Assembly (NCBI GenBank): GCA_963971575.1
Contig: OZ020618.1
Coordinates: 5,148,501-5,212,500, forward strand
Length of the DNA: 64,000 nt
Source: Liopterus haemorrhoidalis
Taxonomy: Eukaryota > Arthropoda > Insecta > Coleoptera > Dytiscidae
Direction: 5' to 3'
A model generated the notes under the pieces. That model was not told the DNA's origin, searched no databases, and saw only the letters and a list, made by a program, of their open reading frames with translations. The translations under genes and the position numbers were made by a program. This document shows, one piece after another, positions 40,985-51,624 of this stretch. Numbering within the stretch: position 1 is the first letter of the stretch; each line of letters starts with the position of its first letter.

Positions 40985-41277
40985 TGAAACGTCCCGCGTT
41001 ATTTCAATAAACGAGTTTTTGGTTAGTAAAAACATTCCTGTGGCACCTCAGCCTCCTTATTCGCTTGACTTAAGTCCTTGTGACTTTTTCCTCTTCTCAA
41101 GATTGAAAAATCACCTCAAGGGACGTCATTTTGGGACATTCGAAAACATTCAAACGTCCGTAAACGGCCAGTTAAAAGCTATTCCAGTATCCGAGTTCCA
41201 GCACTGCTATGAAGATTGGAAGAACCGTCTTCAGCGCTGTGTGGCTTCCCAAGGAAGTTATTTTGAGGGAGACAATA
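40985..41277 (+). pseudogene. mariner transposase C-terminal fragment
   Basis: From ~40995: ISINEFLVSKNIPVAPQPPY, then SLDLSPCDFFLFSRLKNHLK, GTFENIQTSV and a C-terminus ending ASQGSYFEGDNI. SLDLSPCDFFLF holds the third catalytic aspartate of DD34D mariners (usual SPDLxPCDFFLF, with one P to L change). The open frame then runs into the inserted B-repeat (GEKF*). After the B-repeat, 'ttgaattgtaa' would complete the original ending. No DNA-binding domain or first two aspartates. Confidence 0.85.
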
Positions 41278-42094
41278 TAGGGGAAAAATTTTAAGATCGT
41301 AGCGCCACGCGGATTTTTTTGAAACCATTCTAAATCAGATACCACTTGACATTTACTAGTAAATAATAGCGAAAACTGTATCAAAAAACGACAAAAAATA
41401 AATAATTGTTTGGGATTTTCTGATTTTGTGAAGTGACATTACTTGTAAACATCTAAAATACTACATTTTGTGATCTGGTTTTAAGTTATGGTGGTTTTCC
41501 ATTGTCGATTATTTTAACTATATTGGGAGAAATAATAATTCCCGTGTTGTTTACCAAGGGGTAGAAATCTACAATGCTGGGCATATAATATTGTGTGGAG
41601 TCACTGAAAAAAACAGAGAGTTCATAAAGATTTATGCATTATGTCTACAGACTTGTGCATTACAAACCCACACACAATAACAGGAATTTTCAAGATATGC
41701 GATAATAAATACAAAATTGAAAATATTTTTTGTAGTCACTATCATTAAAATGTAATGAGCAAACTTTGATATAAGGGCTCACTTTTTTTCCAATTTTTAA
41801 ATTGTTTATCTAAACATCGCGTCGATTCCTAACCTCTTGCTTTCCCAATTTTGTTTCGAACCGTACGGTTTCTGATATTAGTGGAAACAAATTAAACGAT
41901 ATTTCCGGGTTTCTTCTTTTCAATGAATTGCACATAGGCACACAACAATATGTATTATACATTTTTCAATGATTATAATAAAACTTTAAAAACAAACTTC
42001 ATACAAAACCAATACACAAAACGAAATGTTATCTGATGTACACAAGTTCATGAAACGCTCACCAGATGGTAAGGTGCTTAGCTGCAAATCCCTA
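41278..42094 (-). mobile_element. B-repeat copy 3 (inverted)
   Basis: 817 bp, near-identical to copies 1 and 2 in opposite orientation. It splits the mariner codon series after GDNI. Joining the two sides at TAGGGG/CCCTA leaves 'gacaata|ttgaatt', an intact mariner ending. The insertion is therefore precise, with at most a 2-bp duplication. Confidence 0.85.
41810..41962 (-). pseudogene. THAP-domain fragment in B-repeat copy 3
   Basis: The minus-strand frame from ATG at 41962 matches copy 1 (MYNTYCCVPMCNSLKRR) with ISFN for ISFH, a loss of the histidine in the FH block. It ends KQEVRNRRDV like copy 1, so copies 1 and 3 share the same frameshift while copy 2 does not. Confidence 0.65.
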
Positions 42095-42153
42095 TTGAAT
42101 TGTAATTCTATTCGAATAAAAAAAAAAATCACTTAGTTACTTAATTTACACAT

Positions 42154-43044
42154 AATCATCAAACATATATTAACAAAAACATACAAATTCCTGTATTAAT
42201 TCAATGAAAATGTTTGAAGTTTAAAAATATTTAAAAGTCTTTTTTTTTAACTTTGTGAAGTAAATCCATATCGTGGAATATCCATATAAGAATATTTACG
42301 TATGCCACCTGAATTTTGTTAAAGTTGGCAATACTGAAACAGTTTTATGCTCCAATTTTACAAATTGATGGTAATGTACATCATAAAAATTTATAGCTTA
42401 CAAATTTTATAGTTAAAGTAACTGCAATCCTATTTTCCGTTATAATATTCGACATTTGTTTAAATAGGTGGCCTTTATAATTTATTTGTGAAATACTTGT
42501 AATAAGTTTAAGTGTTAACGTTTTAAGTATTGCATCAACCGTAAAATAAATTCATTATTGCCACACAACAATTTACGTTGTGCACATTACGTTTTTGCTA
42601 CAATACGTTTTTGTCTATCGATAGTATTATCGTTGAATGAATTATGTTATTTAACATTTTAATACTTTGGACAGCTCATTTACGAAGAAGATAAAGAATA
42701 TTAAAAATAGTACAAATTAACTGATAGTAGGGTATCTCTCTTCTTGATTGACTACTCGTTTTCTATTGGCTTATTTGAATACTGCGAAAAAACGAGGCAG
42801 TATAATAAATTAAATTGCCTGTAAAAAAAGTGGCAGTATTTAAAATTAATCGACAGTATTACTCATATATTTAATACATCTATATTGCTTATCATATACA
42901 AGAACACTTTTTTGCCAAACGGAGATAAATTCCTTAGACACGTAATGAGATACGCGCCTGCGTCAGCTTTGACTATAACAAGAATTATTGCCAAATAAAA
43001 AAATAAAATTTGAAATGTTATTTTTAATAACTTAACAGTTATAA
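42154..43044. other. AT-rich spacer
   Basis: No gene. A short inverted or direct motif 'ggcagtat' recurs at ~42798 and ~42831 without a clear structure. Confidence 0.4.
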
Positions 43045-43668
43045 CCTAAAAAAATCAGCTGTGGCCACCACAGGACCACCCGCCATCATAAAGTACTTGT
43101 ATAAAATACATTTTAGCAGCAGAGTAAAAATAACTTGGCCTAATATTTTTTAACAGAGATATTATTTATCATGACCATGGAAACGTTACATATAAGTATA
43201 AAAAAAAATTCTAATTTTTCTAATTTTTTTCGTTTTATCAAGAAATGTCTCAAATAAAAGTTGTTAGTTATTGCTTTTATAGCAACTTTTGTTCAATAAA
43301 TTTTTTCGAAATATTTTTCTGTTGTGAAATATTCACAAAAATCTTAAAATCGACACGAGTAAACTCCCATTTTTAGTCAACCGATTTTTGCCAAAAGTTG
43401 ATCAACTCGTGCCATTGATAGCAGAAGCTTAAATATGAAGTTTCATAAAAATCCTTTGAGCCGAATTTGCTCTGCACGTGTACACAGACAGACGGACGGA
43501 CGGACGGACAGACGGACAGACGGACAGACGGATGGACAGACAGACCGCTAAAAATAGGCAAAACGTTATGTAGGGACCTTAATTCGTGGAGATCCATCGA
43601 AATCTCGAAATGTCAAAATCGGTATGATCACAATACCTCCCTTATATATGTTGGCGGTCGGTAAAAAT
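43045..43668 (+). repeat. D-repeat copy 1 with CAGA/CGGA microsatellite
   Basis: Starts with TGTGGCCACCACAGGACC and 'cgccatca.aaagtacttgt', carries AAATATGAAGTTTCATAAAA, GCCGAATTTGCTCTGCAC, a mixed ACAG/ACGG tract (43484-43542), and ends GTTGGCGGTCGGTAAAAAT. The second half is repeated at 45270-45510 and the first half at 44388-44480. A family distinct from the A-repeat that also carries a tetranucleotide tract. Confidence 0.75.
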
Positions 43669-43749
43669 GAACTTGATATTTTTATTAATCACATCAAATG
43701 ATTTTGATGTTATTAAATTGTTTATATTTATCTCGGGATGTGTTTTTTT

Positions 43750-43914
43750 GAACTCTCAGTATTTTTCCTATATGTTGGTCAAAGAGTTGTACAAGAATAC
43801 CAAATTTCAACTTTCTATGTTAAGCCGTTTGGTTACAATTTCTACCGTACACACAGACAGACAAATGAGTGGCGTTATAAGTGTTTTTTTGATGGTTATA
43901 CCTATAAAACCCTA
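43750..43914 (-). repeat. A-repeat left-end fragment
   Basis: The minus strand reads AGGGTTTTATAGGTATAACC, a short CAGA/TCTG tract, AAATTGTAACCAAACGGCTT and TTGAAATTTGGTATTCTTG. Diverged, truncated at the GACC..ATAGG block. Confidence 0.7.
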
Positions 43915-43989
43915 AAAAAGACGCGGAAACAGCAAAACGCAACAAAAGACGCGATTACAAATGTGGCCAAAAAATGTTCCTACTACATA

Positions 43990-44040
43990 TTTAAGAAATT
44001 CTGAAATATGTGTAAATTCACACTTTAAATCAATTTTTTA
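43990..44040 (+). repeat. A-repeat right-end fragment
   Basis: AAATTCTGAAATATGTGTAA, CACACTTTAAATCAATTTTTTAT matches the last ~45 bp of the A-repeat. It lies in opposite orientation to the adjacent left-end fragment, so this locus is rearranged. Confidence 0.6.
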
Positions 44041-44387
44041 TGGGAAAGTGAAGAAATAAAATGGTTATTAAACCAAGTTTCATCTGGTTTAATATCAGAT
44101 TTGACTATTATCAAACTTTCACTGTAATATCATGCTGAAAAAAATTCTATCTAGTGTTGGATTTGGTTCATATTTTAGTCTGAACTGTATTCCGATGTCT
44201 CATATCGTCGCCCGCATTCGTGGAAAAAATCCGGTGGTATTGACCTCATCAGATATGGATGCAAGTTTTTGCGGGTTTATTTGAATTTATGAGACATGTT
44301 GAGCTGCCATATTCACGAGTATCGATTTGATAATCTTTACAAGAATTTTAAAATTACTCTCGCCGAGTTGAAAATACGTAAAAAAAT

Positions 44388-44480
44388 CCTGTGGCCACCA
44401 CAGGACCGACCGCCATCACAAAGTACTTGTTTAATTTATGCTGCTTTATCAAAAAATATCTCAAATAATAGTTGGTATAG
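44388..44480 (+). repeat. D-repeat fragment
   Basis: CTGTGGCCACCACAGGACCG, CGCCATCACAAAGTACTTGT and 'atca.gaaat.tctcaaata' parallel 43058-43255. Confidence 0.6.
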
Positions 44481-44635
44481 TAAAGGAGACTTTAGTTGAC
44501 AGATGACGGTTAATTAAAGCATATGGTTTCAATGGGAGAGAACTATAGCAATAAAATTACCATTTGACCAAAAGACAAAGCTAGAAATAGAGAAAGAGAT
44601 ACAATTTGTTTCAATTGACACGCCTGTCTTCCCAG

Positions 44636-44844
44636 GGCCGCCCATAGATGGGGGCAAGTGGGCCCTTACAGGCCCCGCGCCTTTAAGGGCCCCGCATTTC
44701 GACCGTCAAGTAATAAAATAATAAAATACATTAAAAATATTATTCCAAGGTTTATAAATAGTTGGAAAAAAATATATATTATCATTGAATATAAGTATGT
44801 GTACTTTGTTAATAGTTATTAATATTAAAGAAAATATCGTTATT

Positions 44845-44888
<44 letters not shown>

Positions 44889-44920
44889 GGCCCCGCAAAT
44901 CCAGTTTTGGGGCCCCGCAA
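44636..44920 (+). mobile_element. GGGCCCCGC-rich repeat relic with AT microsatellite
   Basis: Starts CAGGGCCGCCCATAGATGG (hAT-like), has several GGCCCCGC blocks at ~44673-44697 and again at 44886-44921, and encloses an AT run (44850-44886). No target duplication visible. Terminal type uncertain. Confidence 0.4.
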
Positions 44921-45129
44921 AATAATTATTAAATAATAAAATTACATTGTTTTTTATTCTTTAAGTCATATTTGATATGTTTTTATTATTTAATAATTAT
45001 TTTATGTTATATTTTAAATTCCGACAATTTTGTAATGCTTATTTTAACTACTTGACTTGTTAAATTTGAACACTATCATAATTTTATACATGTAAACCTA
45101 CCAATTTAATAATTTTATATTTCTATATA

Positions 45130-45270
45130 TCTTTGTAGCTCTGATGAAGATTTAAATTAAATAGAAACGTTAGCGAAGTTAATAAATTTGTTTTTATTTT
45201 CTGACTGGTCCGAATCCCATTACCTTCAACTATAATTACTAACTTACGGACGTAACTCATCTAATCAAGA
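45130..45270 (+). repeat. Hammerhead-like / Penelope-type repeat block, copy 2
   Basis: CTCTGATGAAGATTTAAATT and then ATAGAAACGTTAGCG present the two conserved hammerhead strands (CTGATGA and GAAA) around an AT-rich stem II. The stretch to 45270 (TGACTGGTCCGAATCCCATTA, GGACGTAACTCATC) aligns with 40830-40925. A cleavage-site triplet and stems I/III cannot be confirmed by eye. Confidence 0.45.
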
Positions 45271-45337
45271 CTTAAATATGAAGTTTCATAAAAATCCTTC
45301 TAGCCGAATTTGCTCTGCACATGTATCGGACCGATAA

Positions 45338-45380
<43 letters not shown>

Positions 45381-45510
45381 TACCGACAGACATCATGCTA
45401 AAAACAGTCAACACGTTATGTAAGGACCACAATTCGTGGAGGTCCATCGAAATGTCAAAATCGGTATGATTACAATACCTCCCTTATATATGTTGGCGGT
45501 CGGTAAAAAT
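45271..45510 (+). repeat. D-repeat copy 2 with CAGA microsatellite
   Basis: From CTTAAATATGAAGTTTCATA to GTTGGCGGTCGGTAAAAAT, matching 43428-43667, with an ACAG tract of ~12 units (45341-45390). Confidence 0.8.
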
Positions 45511-46525
45511 CCAATTAGTACTGTGTTCAGCTGGAGGCAATTTTGACAACAATTTCTATACAATCCAACCCACATATAACAAAAGGCTATTCTTTCCAGA
45601 AATGTCTATATTACATACAATAAATAAACCGTACGGCACGAAATAAAGTATTCAATGAATAACTGTATAAAATCGTGACCAGCGTAACCTATAGCAATCT
45701 AACAGTTCTCACCTTACTGGTACAGGGTCAAGGAATACCTAACCTAACCTCTGAACCCGCAAAACTTATCATCAGAATCGAAATCACTATTATTACTCCA
45801 ATGGTTATTTGGTGAGTTCGTAAGATTACCGCAAGGAATATATAGGAACTTGGTTTCTGGCTCAACGAGTTAGAATGACTCGAACAACAAACGTGGGTCA
45901 AATATATCTGAAGGAAAAGATAGTGAAAAAAAAATAAAAGTTTCTTTTTATTTCTTTAGTTCTGAACAAAGTAAAATATCAATCTGAAAATTGTTATTTT
46001 GAAAACAGAAATTAGTGGAAATTGATACATTAGCATTTTGTAGAATCTTTTATTAAAAAACAAAACAATATATCTTCTAAAAATTGTGATTTATCAAAAG
46101 TTTTAAATAAAAAAACTATTTTGAATCATAATGTAAGTCCAAACAACAAAATGTATACGGTTGTCACCTTTTTCATTTTTCAAAATCCGGATATTCGAAG
46201 TATTCATCTTTCAAAATTCGGAGATTTAACCACAGGCGTGGGCCCAGGAATTTTTCTGGGTGGGGGGGTGGACTCAGAATGCATAATTTTTTCAAAAGGG
46301 CAGTAATCGGGATATTAGCTCGGCAACCAGTGCTTTCCAAAAGCTCTGTATTTTTAAATGTAAGTGTTAACCTAAAACCAGTGGCCAAAGGAGGCCTCCG
46401 CTAGACTTCTCCTTCCATAAAAAAATAATAATAAAAAATAAATAAATAAATAAATAAAAAAGAAATAAAGAAAAAAGATTTAGGTAAACCTTCAAAAATA
46501 CATCAAATTATATTTTATAGTAGAA
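45511..46525. other. Spacer, no recognised gene
   Basis: A CCTAACCTAACC motif (45738-45750, two telomere-type pentamers) and a G-run with CGTGGGCCCAGGAATTTTTC (46238-46268) that looks like a repeat end. Open frames 46121-46388 on both strands are spurious. Confidence 0.4.
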
Positions 46526-46534
46526 AATGTTTCA

Positions 46535-47558
46535 ACCGTTTCGGTTAATGTTCCGTATAAGTCCACCAAGTCAAATTAGAACTAGGCTGTATGTTTAGAA
46601 TAGAATATATGTAAGAGTGGGGAACCAATAGTAATCATTCTTGCATATGTGCTCGGTGTAATCAGACACAACTTTTGTGTAATTTAGAATCAAGGGAGGA
46701 CGGTGTCTACCCAGGTGTTATTTACATAGTTAGTTCCTGAAACTTGGAAAATGGCTGATAATTATTTCATTTTTTTAAGTAATATGGAGAGTAAGGATAT
46801 GAAAGAGGTGTTAAGGTGGTTTATGAATGAGGGTCTGATTGTGTCTGAATGTAAATGTCCCAAAAAGTTCCCAGACCCCTGATTTATCTAATTGCAATGT
46901 GATCTAAATGCTATCCAATTTTTCCCAAATTTAAACCCAAAATGTGATAGCTAAATTTTATCGCGTACAACTTCAAAGAGTTATAAAAAGGATGGATAAT
47001 TTTATATAAAAAGGTATTTCGTGGCGATTTTCACGGCTCTGGATTTGCCTACTAGTTTTATCATTGTTTGTTTGCATATAGTGAAGATATATAAATGCTT
47101 TATACATTTTTAATACATTTACATAATTTGGTATGTATGAATGCGATGAAAAACGGAATGTCCTATTTTAGACATAAAATTGGTAGGTCGGAATATATTG
47201 ATAATTTGAGGATTCTCTATTTTAATAAAGTTAGTTTTTTCAACATATGTATACTATAAATCTCATTCAAACTATTTAAATATGACTTTAAGCGTATAAA
47301 TACTGAAATTTCGTTATTCAAGTTTTTCTTCAAAAATCTTAATACGAGCTAAATGTTAACAAACACTTATTAAATAATTGCTTGGATTTCAAAACGTATA
47401 ACTATCAAGTACTTATTTAGATTTCAGAATCGTAAATGTTATGTTTTGAAAGAAAGGGGCGGCGCTTCGTCAAGACCAAATCTCATTCCAACTAGCATAC
47501 ACGTTCTGTCTGAAGAGTTATGCCTGGTGGACTTATACGGAACATTAACCTAAAAACC
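46535..47558 (+). mobile_element. Merlin-like DNA transposon remnant
   Basis: The core inverted repeat, 26 bp perfect (GGTTAATGTTCCGTATAAGT + CCACCA), extends with mismatches to ~34 bp. A 9-bp exact duplication AATGTTTCA flanks the element (46526-46534, 47559-47567). Duplications of 8-9 bp fit Merlin (IS1016-related), and the fragment at 46751-46882 reads like the start of such a transposase. An alternative boundary at internal TTAA (46545, 47545) would suggest piggyBac, but the longer repeat plus 9-bp duplication is better supported. Confidence 0.6.
46751..46882 (+). pseudogene. Merlin-like transposase N-terminus (43 codons)
   Basis: MADNYFIFLSNMESKDMKEV followed by LRWFMNEGLIVSECKCPKKF. 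The pattern 'LRWxxxxGLI...xxCPxC' is that of ISXO2/Merlin N-termini, where a zinc ribbon follows the GL(I/L) segment. Here only the first CxC-P survives before a stop at 46880. No DDE domain seen. Confidence 0.5.
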
Positions 47559-47745
47559 AATGTTTCATAGTTATCTACATCTATTATTATTAATATTAAA
47601 AAAAAAAAAAATTCCTGTTCTCCTATCCTTTTTGGATTTTCAATTCAAATTTGTAATGTCAGGTCTACAACTACACCATTCTCTGTGATGGATGATGTTT
47701 ATGCTGTTAGATTAACGTAACATTAGTATAGCTAAGGATTATATA

Positions 47746-48380
47746 CGAGGTCTGTTCAAATAGTATCACGAAATTTGAATTTCCGCGGATTACATATATT
47801 CGATTTTGGATTTTTTATGTAGCGTTATGTTGGTACTCATGTCACTTATGCCGACAAGTTCGGCCATTTTGAATGTTCAGTTAATTTTTGACAGTTGCTT
47901 TGCTTGCACGTGTTTTGGCTCGTCTTCGATTTTTGCCTATACCAAAAAATGGATCAAAGAATCTGTATCAAATTTTGTGTGAAAAAACAAAATGAAGTGC
48001 ACGGACCCATTCCGAATGTTAACTGTGGCATATGGTGAAGCTACCTTGGACCGAAGCAACGTTTATCGGTGGTACAAAATATTCTCAGAGGGCCGAGAAG
48101 ATGTGAACGACGAAGAGCCTGCCGGACGCCCGAGCACGTCAACAACAGACGAAAACATTGATGAAGTGAAGAAAATAGTATTGGCCAATCGTCGAATCAC
48201 CGTTTGAGAAGTTGCTGAGGACCTAAACATATTGATTGGCTCGTGCCATTCGATTTTTACCAATGATTTAGGCATGAGACGGGTCGCCGCGAAACGCGTA
48301 CCAAAATTGCTCAATTTAGACCAAAAACAGCACACTAATAATGTCGCAGCCACCGTATTCCCCAGATCTGGGTAGAGTGC
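47746..48380 (+). mobile_element. Truncated mariner element with internal deletion
   Basis: Left terminus CGAGGTCTGTTCAAATAGTA after TA is typical of a widespread insect mariner family. The right terminus is missing. The gene inside has lost its middle and its C-terminal end. Confidence 0.75.
47949..48375 (+). pseudogene. mariner transposase pseudogene
   Basis: Starts MDQRICIKFCVKK, shifts frame at ~47985 (A-run), then TDPFRMLTVAYGEATLDRSN, VYRWYKIFSEGREDVNDEE, linker GRPSTSTTDE and RRITV, a TGA, EVAEDLNILIGSCHSIF. After PKLLNLDQKQH it jumps to SQPPYSPDLG and stops. The jump removes ~150 residues with the first two catalytic aspartates. The third-site motif is broken right after SPDL. Confidence 0.88.
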
Positions 48381-48559
48381 AGTGTGGTGTTCTAAACTCA
48401 GTCCTCAGCTGTTAATTTTTTTTAATTATATTTTTTATTTAAAAAAAATACGCATTTAACCGTGGCCGTCCATCTCTAAAGCGTCTGTAATTTTCAAACT
48501 CTTTGCGGCAGATTTTATATTATCATATGTTGCATTTGTTGTTTTTAAAGAAATGGCCT

Positions 48560-48818
48560 TATAGGGGAAATGTTTTAAGATCACAGCGCTGTTGCGGCAT
48601 ACTTGGAACTTCCAAAATAGACATTCATTACATATAAACAACGTGAATTTTAATGTTTACTGGTGGTTTTTGTAATTTTGCTACAATATTAATACGTGTT
48701 TTTATGCATATATATTTTGATCCCATATAACTCAATGTAAAAAGCGCGATAGAATGTCTATTTCTGTAGTTGCTAAAATCTCACCAAATGTCATATCGCT
48801 TAGCAATTTTTCCCTATT
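48560..48818. mobile_element. Small MITE related to B-repeat
   Basis: Starts TATAGGGGAAATGTTTTAAG followed by ATCACAGCGC, parallel to the B-repeat's TATAGGGGAAAAATTTTAAG and ATCGTAGCGC. Ends GCAATTTTTCCCTATTG. 259 bp, no coding sequence. It appears to be a deletion derivative or cousin of the THAP-bearing family. Confidence 0.6.
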
Positions 48819-49738
48819 GCACGCAAGTAATTTAAATTGGAAAAATCTAAATTTGATTATAGATTAAAAAAAATCACAAAATTGATTTGTCCATGGTAAA
48901 CCCTACTTTTATACACTATTTAATACCCATAACAAAACTAGGGACACCCATGTTTTAAATAAGCAACATTGTTTAAATTTCTGTTATACTATCAACGTGC
49001 ATTCATTGCCAACATAAGAATAATGAGTCTTACTAACATTATCATAGTCCATGGTCATTTTTTTCCTCGTTTCATAATAAACATGTCTGCTCTTCTATGA
49101 CACAGCACGTAATTTCAACAAAAAAGCGTAATTGTAATGTTATTTTGTATTTTTATTTGTAATTTTTAATTAAATAACAAACTAAGTGAAGCATATTAAA
49201 AACTATGAATTTTTATAACAGAATTAAAATGTAACAAGCAACATGAAATATAATAAAATAGGGAATTTTTCGTTATAAATATTGTACGCAACAATTCAAC
49301 GTAATTTTCAGGTTATGTTATGTAAGTTTTGTTATTTACTTTACAATAACAATGAATAAAGAAAGCTATTCATTGTAATCATTCTAATTTATTTTAATAA
49401 AGGTACAAGTCTTTCAGCCACTTATATTTCCGTTTTAGTTGTACTATATTATTACGCAAAATTGAAACGATTATTCATAGCATGTCAACTTCTGATCAAT
49501 ATAAATTATTACTGTAAAAATAGCCGTTACTTGTTTAAATAAACAATTATTTTAATATATTTGCAATTCATTTCACATTCAACAGATGGAGTACCGATCA
49601 AGTCAATATTAACAGACCTACAATTTTGATGCCGCACAACGGTTTTAATAAGTACTATAACTAAACAAATGCCGTACTAATACTATAATTTTTTGTGGAG
49701 CAATTAGAGCAGAATACTAAATTAGTCCTAATAGGGGA
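48819..49738. other. AT-rich spacer
   Basis: Nothing recognised. Confidence 0.4.
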
Positions 49739-50530
49739 TAGGGGATTTTTTTTATTATATTGTTGCATATAAACATAAGAAACAGTTTTGCATTTTTTTT
49801 TTTTTAATTTTAAGGCTTAAAAAAATCATAAATGTATGTAGCGCGCGAAAATGACGTGTGACGTCATACCCCTTCTGAGTGACGCAGTACACTACTAGCC
49901 TACCCAGTGTACTGCGTACAGTCTACACAGTCGTAAACTTATTTGCTTGTATAACTTTTATAGGTTATGTAAAGTTAGAGTGATTTTAATTAAAATAAAG
50001 TTTAATTCTATAAAAACAATTTATACATGTTTACCGAATTAAATTTTATATTAAAATATATAAAATATGGAAGATCCTGACCCCAGTACTTCGAAACATA
50101 GTCGTAAATATTGTTTAGTTCCAATGTGCACAAATAGTTCAAATAGAAATCCAAAAAAAACAATTTATATCATTACCTGATGGCGAAAAACAACAGAAAA
50201 GGCGAAATTTGTGGCTGGAATCTATGAGGCGAAATAAAACCGATATTTCAGAAAAAAGTAAACTTTATGTTTGTATATGTTTTTTCATATATTCCATGAG
50301 CATAAATGCATCAGTGTTGGGTAAATTATAACTCTGAGCCCTAACAAAATCTTTATCTACCATTTTAATAATAAATGCGTTAAAAATTGTTTAAAAACAA
50401 ATACAAAACTCTCGAACAATACAATATACACGTAAAGATTATGTTTTAACTGTATCTGTGACTTCAAAACCCAGTCGTTTGACGTCATACTCAGTCGTAT
50501 TTACTCGGAAACCTTCGCGCCGTGGTCGGC
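49739..50530 (+). mobile_element. Probable THAP transposon remnant
   Basis: A THAP-coding remnant (50067-50330) is bracketed by two GACGTCAT sites (49860, 50481), and upstream by an 11-bp hairpin CGCAGTACACT/AGTGTACTGCG (49884-49917). A TAATAGGGGATAGGGG stretch at ~49730-49748 resembles B-repeat-type ends. No clean terminal repeat pair, so the limits are approximate. Confidence 0.4.
50067..50330 (+). pseudogene. THAP-domain fragment
   Basis: From ATG at 50067: MEDPDPSTSKHSRKYCLVPM then CTNSSNRNPKK (C-x4-C pair). After a frameshift in an A-run (~50158): FISLPDGEKQQKRRNLWLES and MRRNKTDISEKSKLYVC. F..LP, the conserved tryptophan (LWLE) and the closing VC of the C-x2-H pair are all visible; the final histidine is replaced. 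A nearly whole but broken THAP domain. N-terminal acidic/serine lead as in insect THAP transposases. Confidence 0.75.
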
Positions 50531-50649
50531 TTATTTCAAATTTACAATATTTTAATTAAAAAATTTGGCTATATATTTTAAAAGCTTCTGCTTATAAAAG
50601 CAGAAAAACATTTAATTTTACAAATCATCATTATTAATTATATTTTGTT
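50331..50649. other. Spacer
   Basis: Apart from the GACGTCAT site at 50481 nothing is recognised. Confidence 0.4.
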
Positions 50650-50877
50650 GGAACGGTAGTCGGAGCATATGGTCCGGACATCGCACCATCCGACTACCAT
50701 TTGTTCTGCTTTCTACAAAATTCCCTTAACGGAAAAAAATTCGCATCTGTGGACGATAGCAAAATTCACCTAGACAGATTTGTCGAGAGCAAAGACAGAA
50801 CCTTCTGGAGAGATGGCATTATTAAATTGCCTGAGCGTTTGTCTAAAGTGATAAAAAATAATGGACAGTACATTTGA
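50650..50877 (+). pseudogene. mariner transposase C-terminal fragment (no ATG)
   Basis: Reads YGPDIAPSDYHLFCFLQNSL, then NGKKFASVDDSKIHLDRFVE and KLPERLSKVIKNNGQYI followed by TGA. PSDYHLF contains the third catalytic aspartate of DD34D mariners, and the C-terminal LPERxxKVIxxNGQYI is characteristic. SPD has become GPD. About 75 residues with no start codon. Flanking terminal repeats not found, so it is a stranded fragment. Confidence 0.88.
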
Positions 50878-51431
50878 TAATAAAAGTTTTTTTAGAATGT
50901 ATATTTTATTGAATAAAAGGTGAAAACAAAAACGATTAGAGCTGAAATTGAAAGTCTGCATGGGCCTTATTACTCCATGAATCTTTAAAAGGCCTTATAA
51001 TATTAGAACTATGTTCTAATCATATTATTTTACAATAGTTCCATTACTGTATTACTTAATTTTATAACAGTTACTCGGTAATTGACTTACCATTTCATTT
51101 GACAAGTCTGACACACTTAATACATATTGAATGTGAAAGATCGTGGGAACAGGTCGCTCGTTTCAAATAATTGAATAAATTTCTCAAATACGTCTCTGGT
51201 AAATTGTGTTCCTTAGTCCATCACTGGATTTTTTTTGTACAAAAAGATCAGGTAAGTTTAAATCGAGAGCTTGTTCGTATATGTGAACGTTTGAAGTTAG
51301 GTTAGGTTAACCTGGGGCCCTCCGAACTAATTTCCGTAAACCAAAGGGTTGCGTGACCTCTATGATCCCTTACAGTGGTGTACTAAACAAATTTAAGAAC
51401 CACATCACTTAAGATAGTTCAAATAAAGTTA
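50878..51431. other. Spacer
   Basis: No gene recognised. GTTAGGTTAGGTTAACC at 51297-51312 has TTAGG-type steps. Confidence 0.4.
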
Positions 51432-51624
51432 CCGTAATTTTCGAACCGTAAGACGCATCTTTATACGCAGAAAAATCGATTTAAAACTGGTGTGCGTCTT
51501 ATGGTTCAAAGGAACGTTGCTTAAAAAGTGTGCGATGTTAGTGTGGTATCAATTCAGAGAGCATAAAACAGAATCAACCAAGAAAATATTATAGAAATTA
51601 ATACAGAATTAGTAATTTCTAGAG

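Larger units (their letters stand above)
40928..42153 (+). mobile_element. Deleted mariner carrying B-repeat copy 3
   Basis: The left end, CGAGGTGTGTAAATTAATTA, and the right end (inverse: ATGTGTAAATTAAGTAAC) are matching terminal repeats. Inside are the C-terminal third of a mariner transposase and, at 41278-42094, a complete B-repeat. Without the B-repeat the element is ~410 bp, so most of the gene was already lost. Confidence 0.8.

Noticed and set aside
46545..47548. piggyBac element with TTAA duplication
   Set aside because: TTAA lies inside a longer inverted repeat, and an exact 9-bp duplication lies further out; the coding remnant looks Merlin-like.
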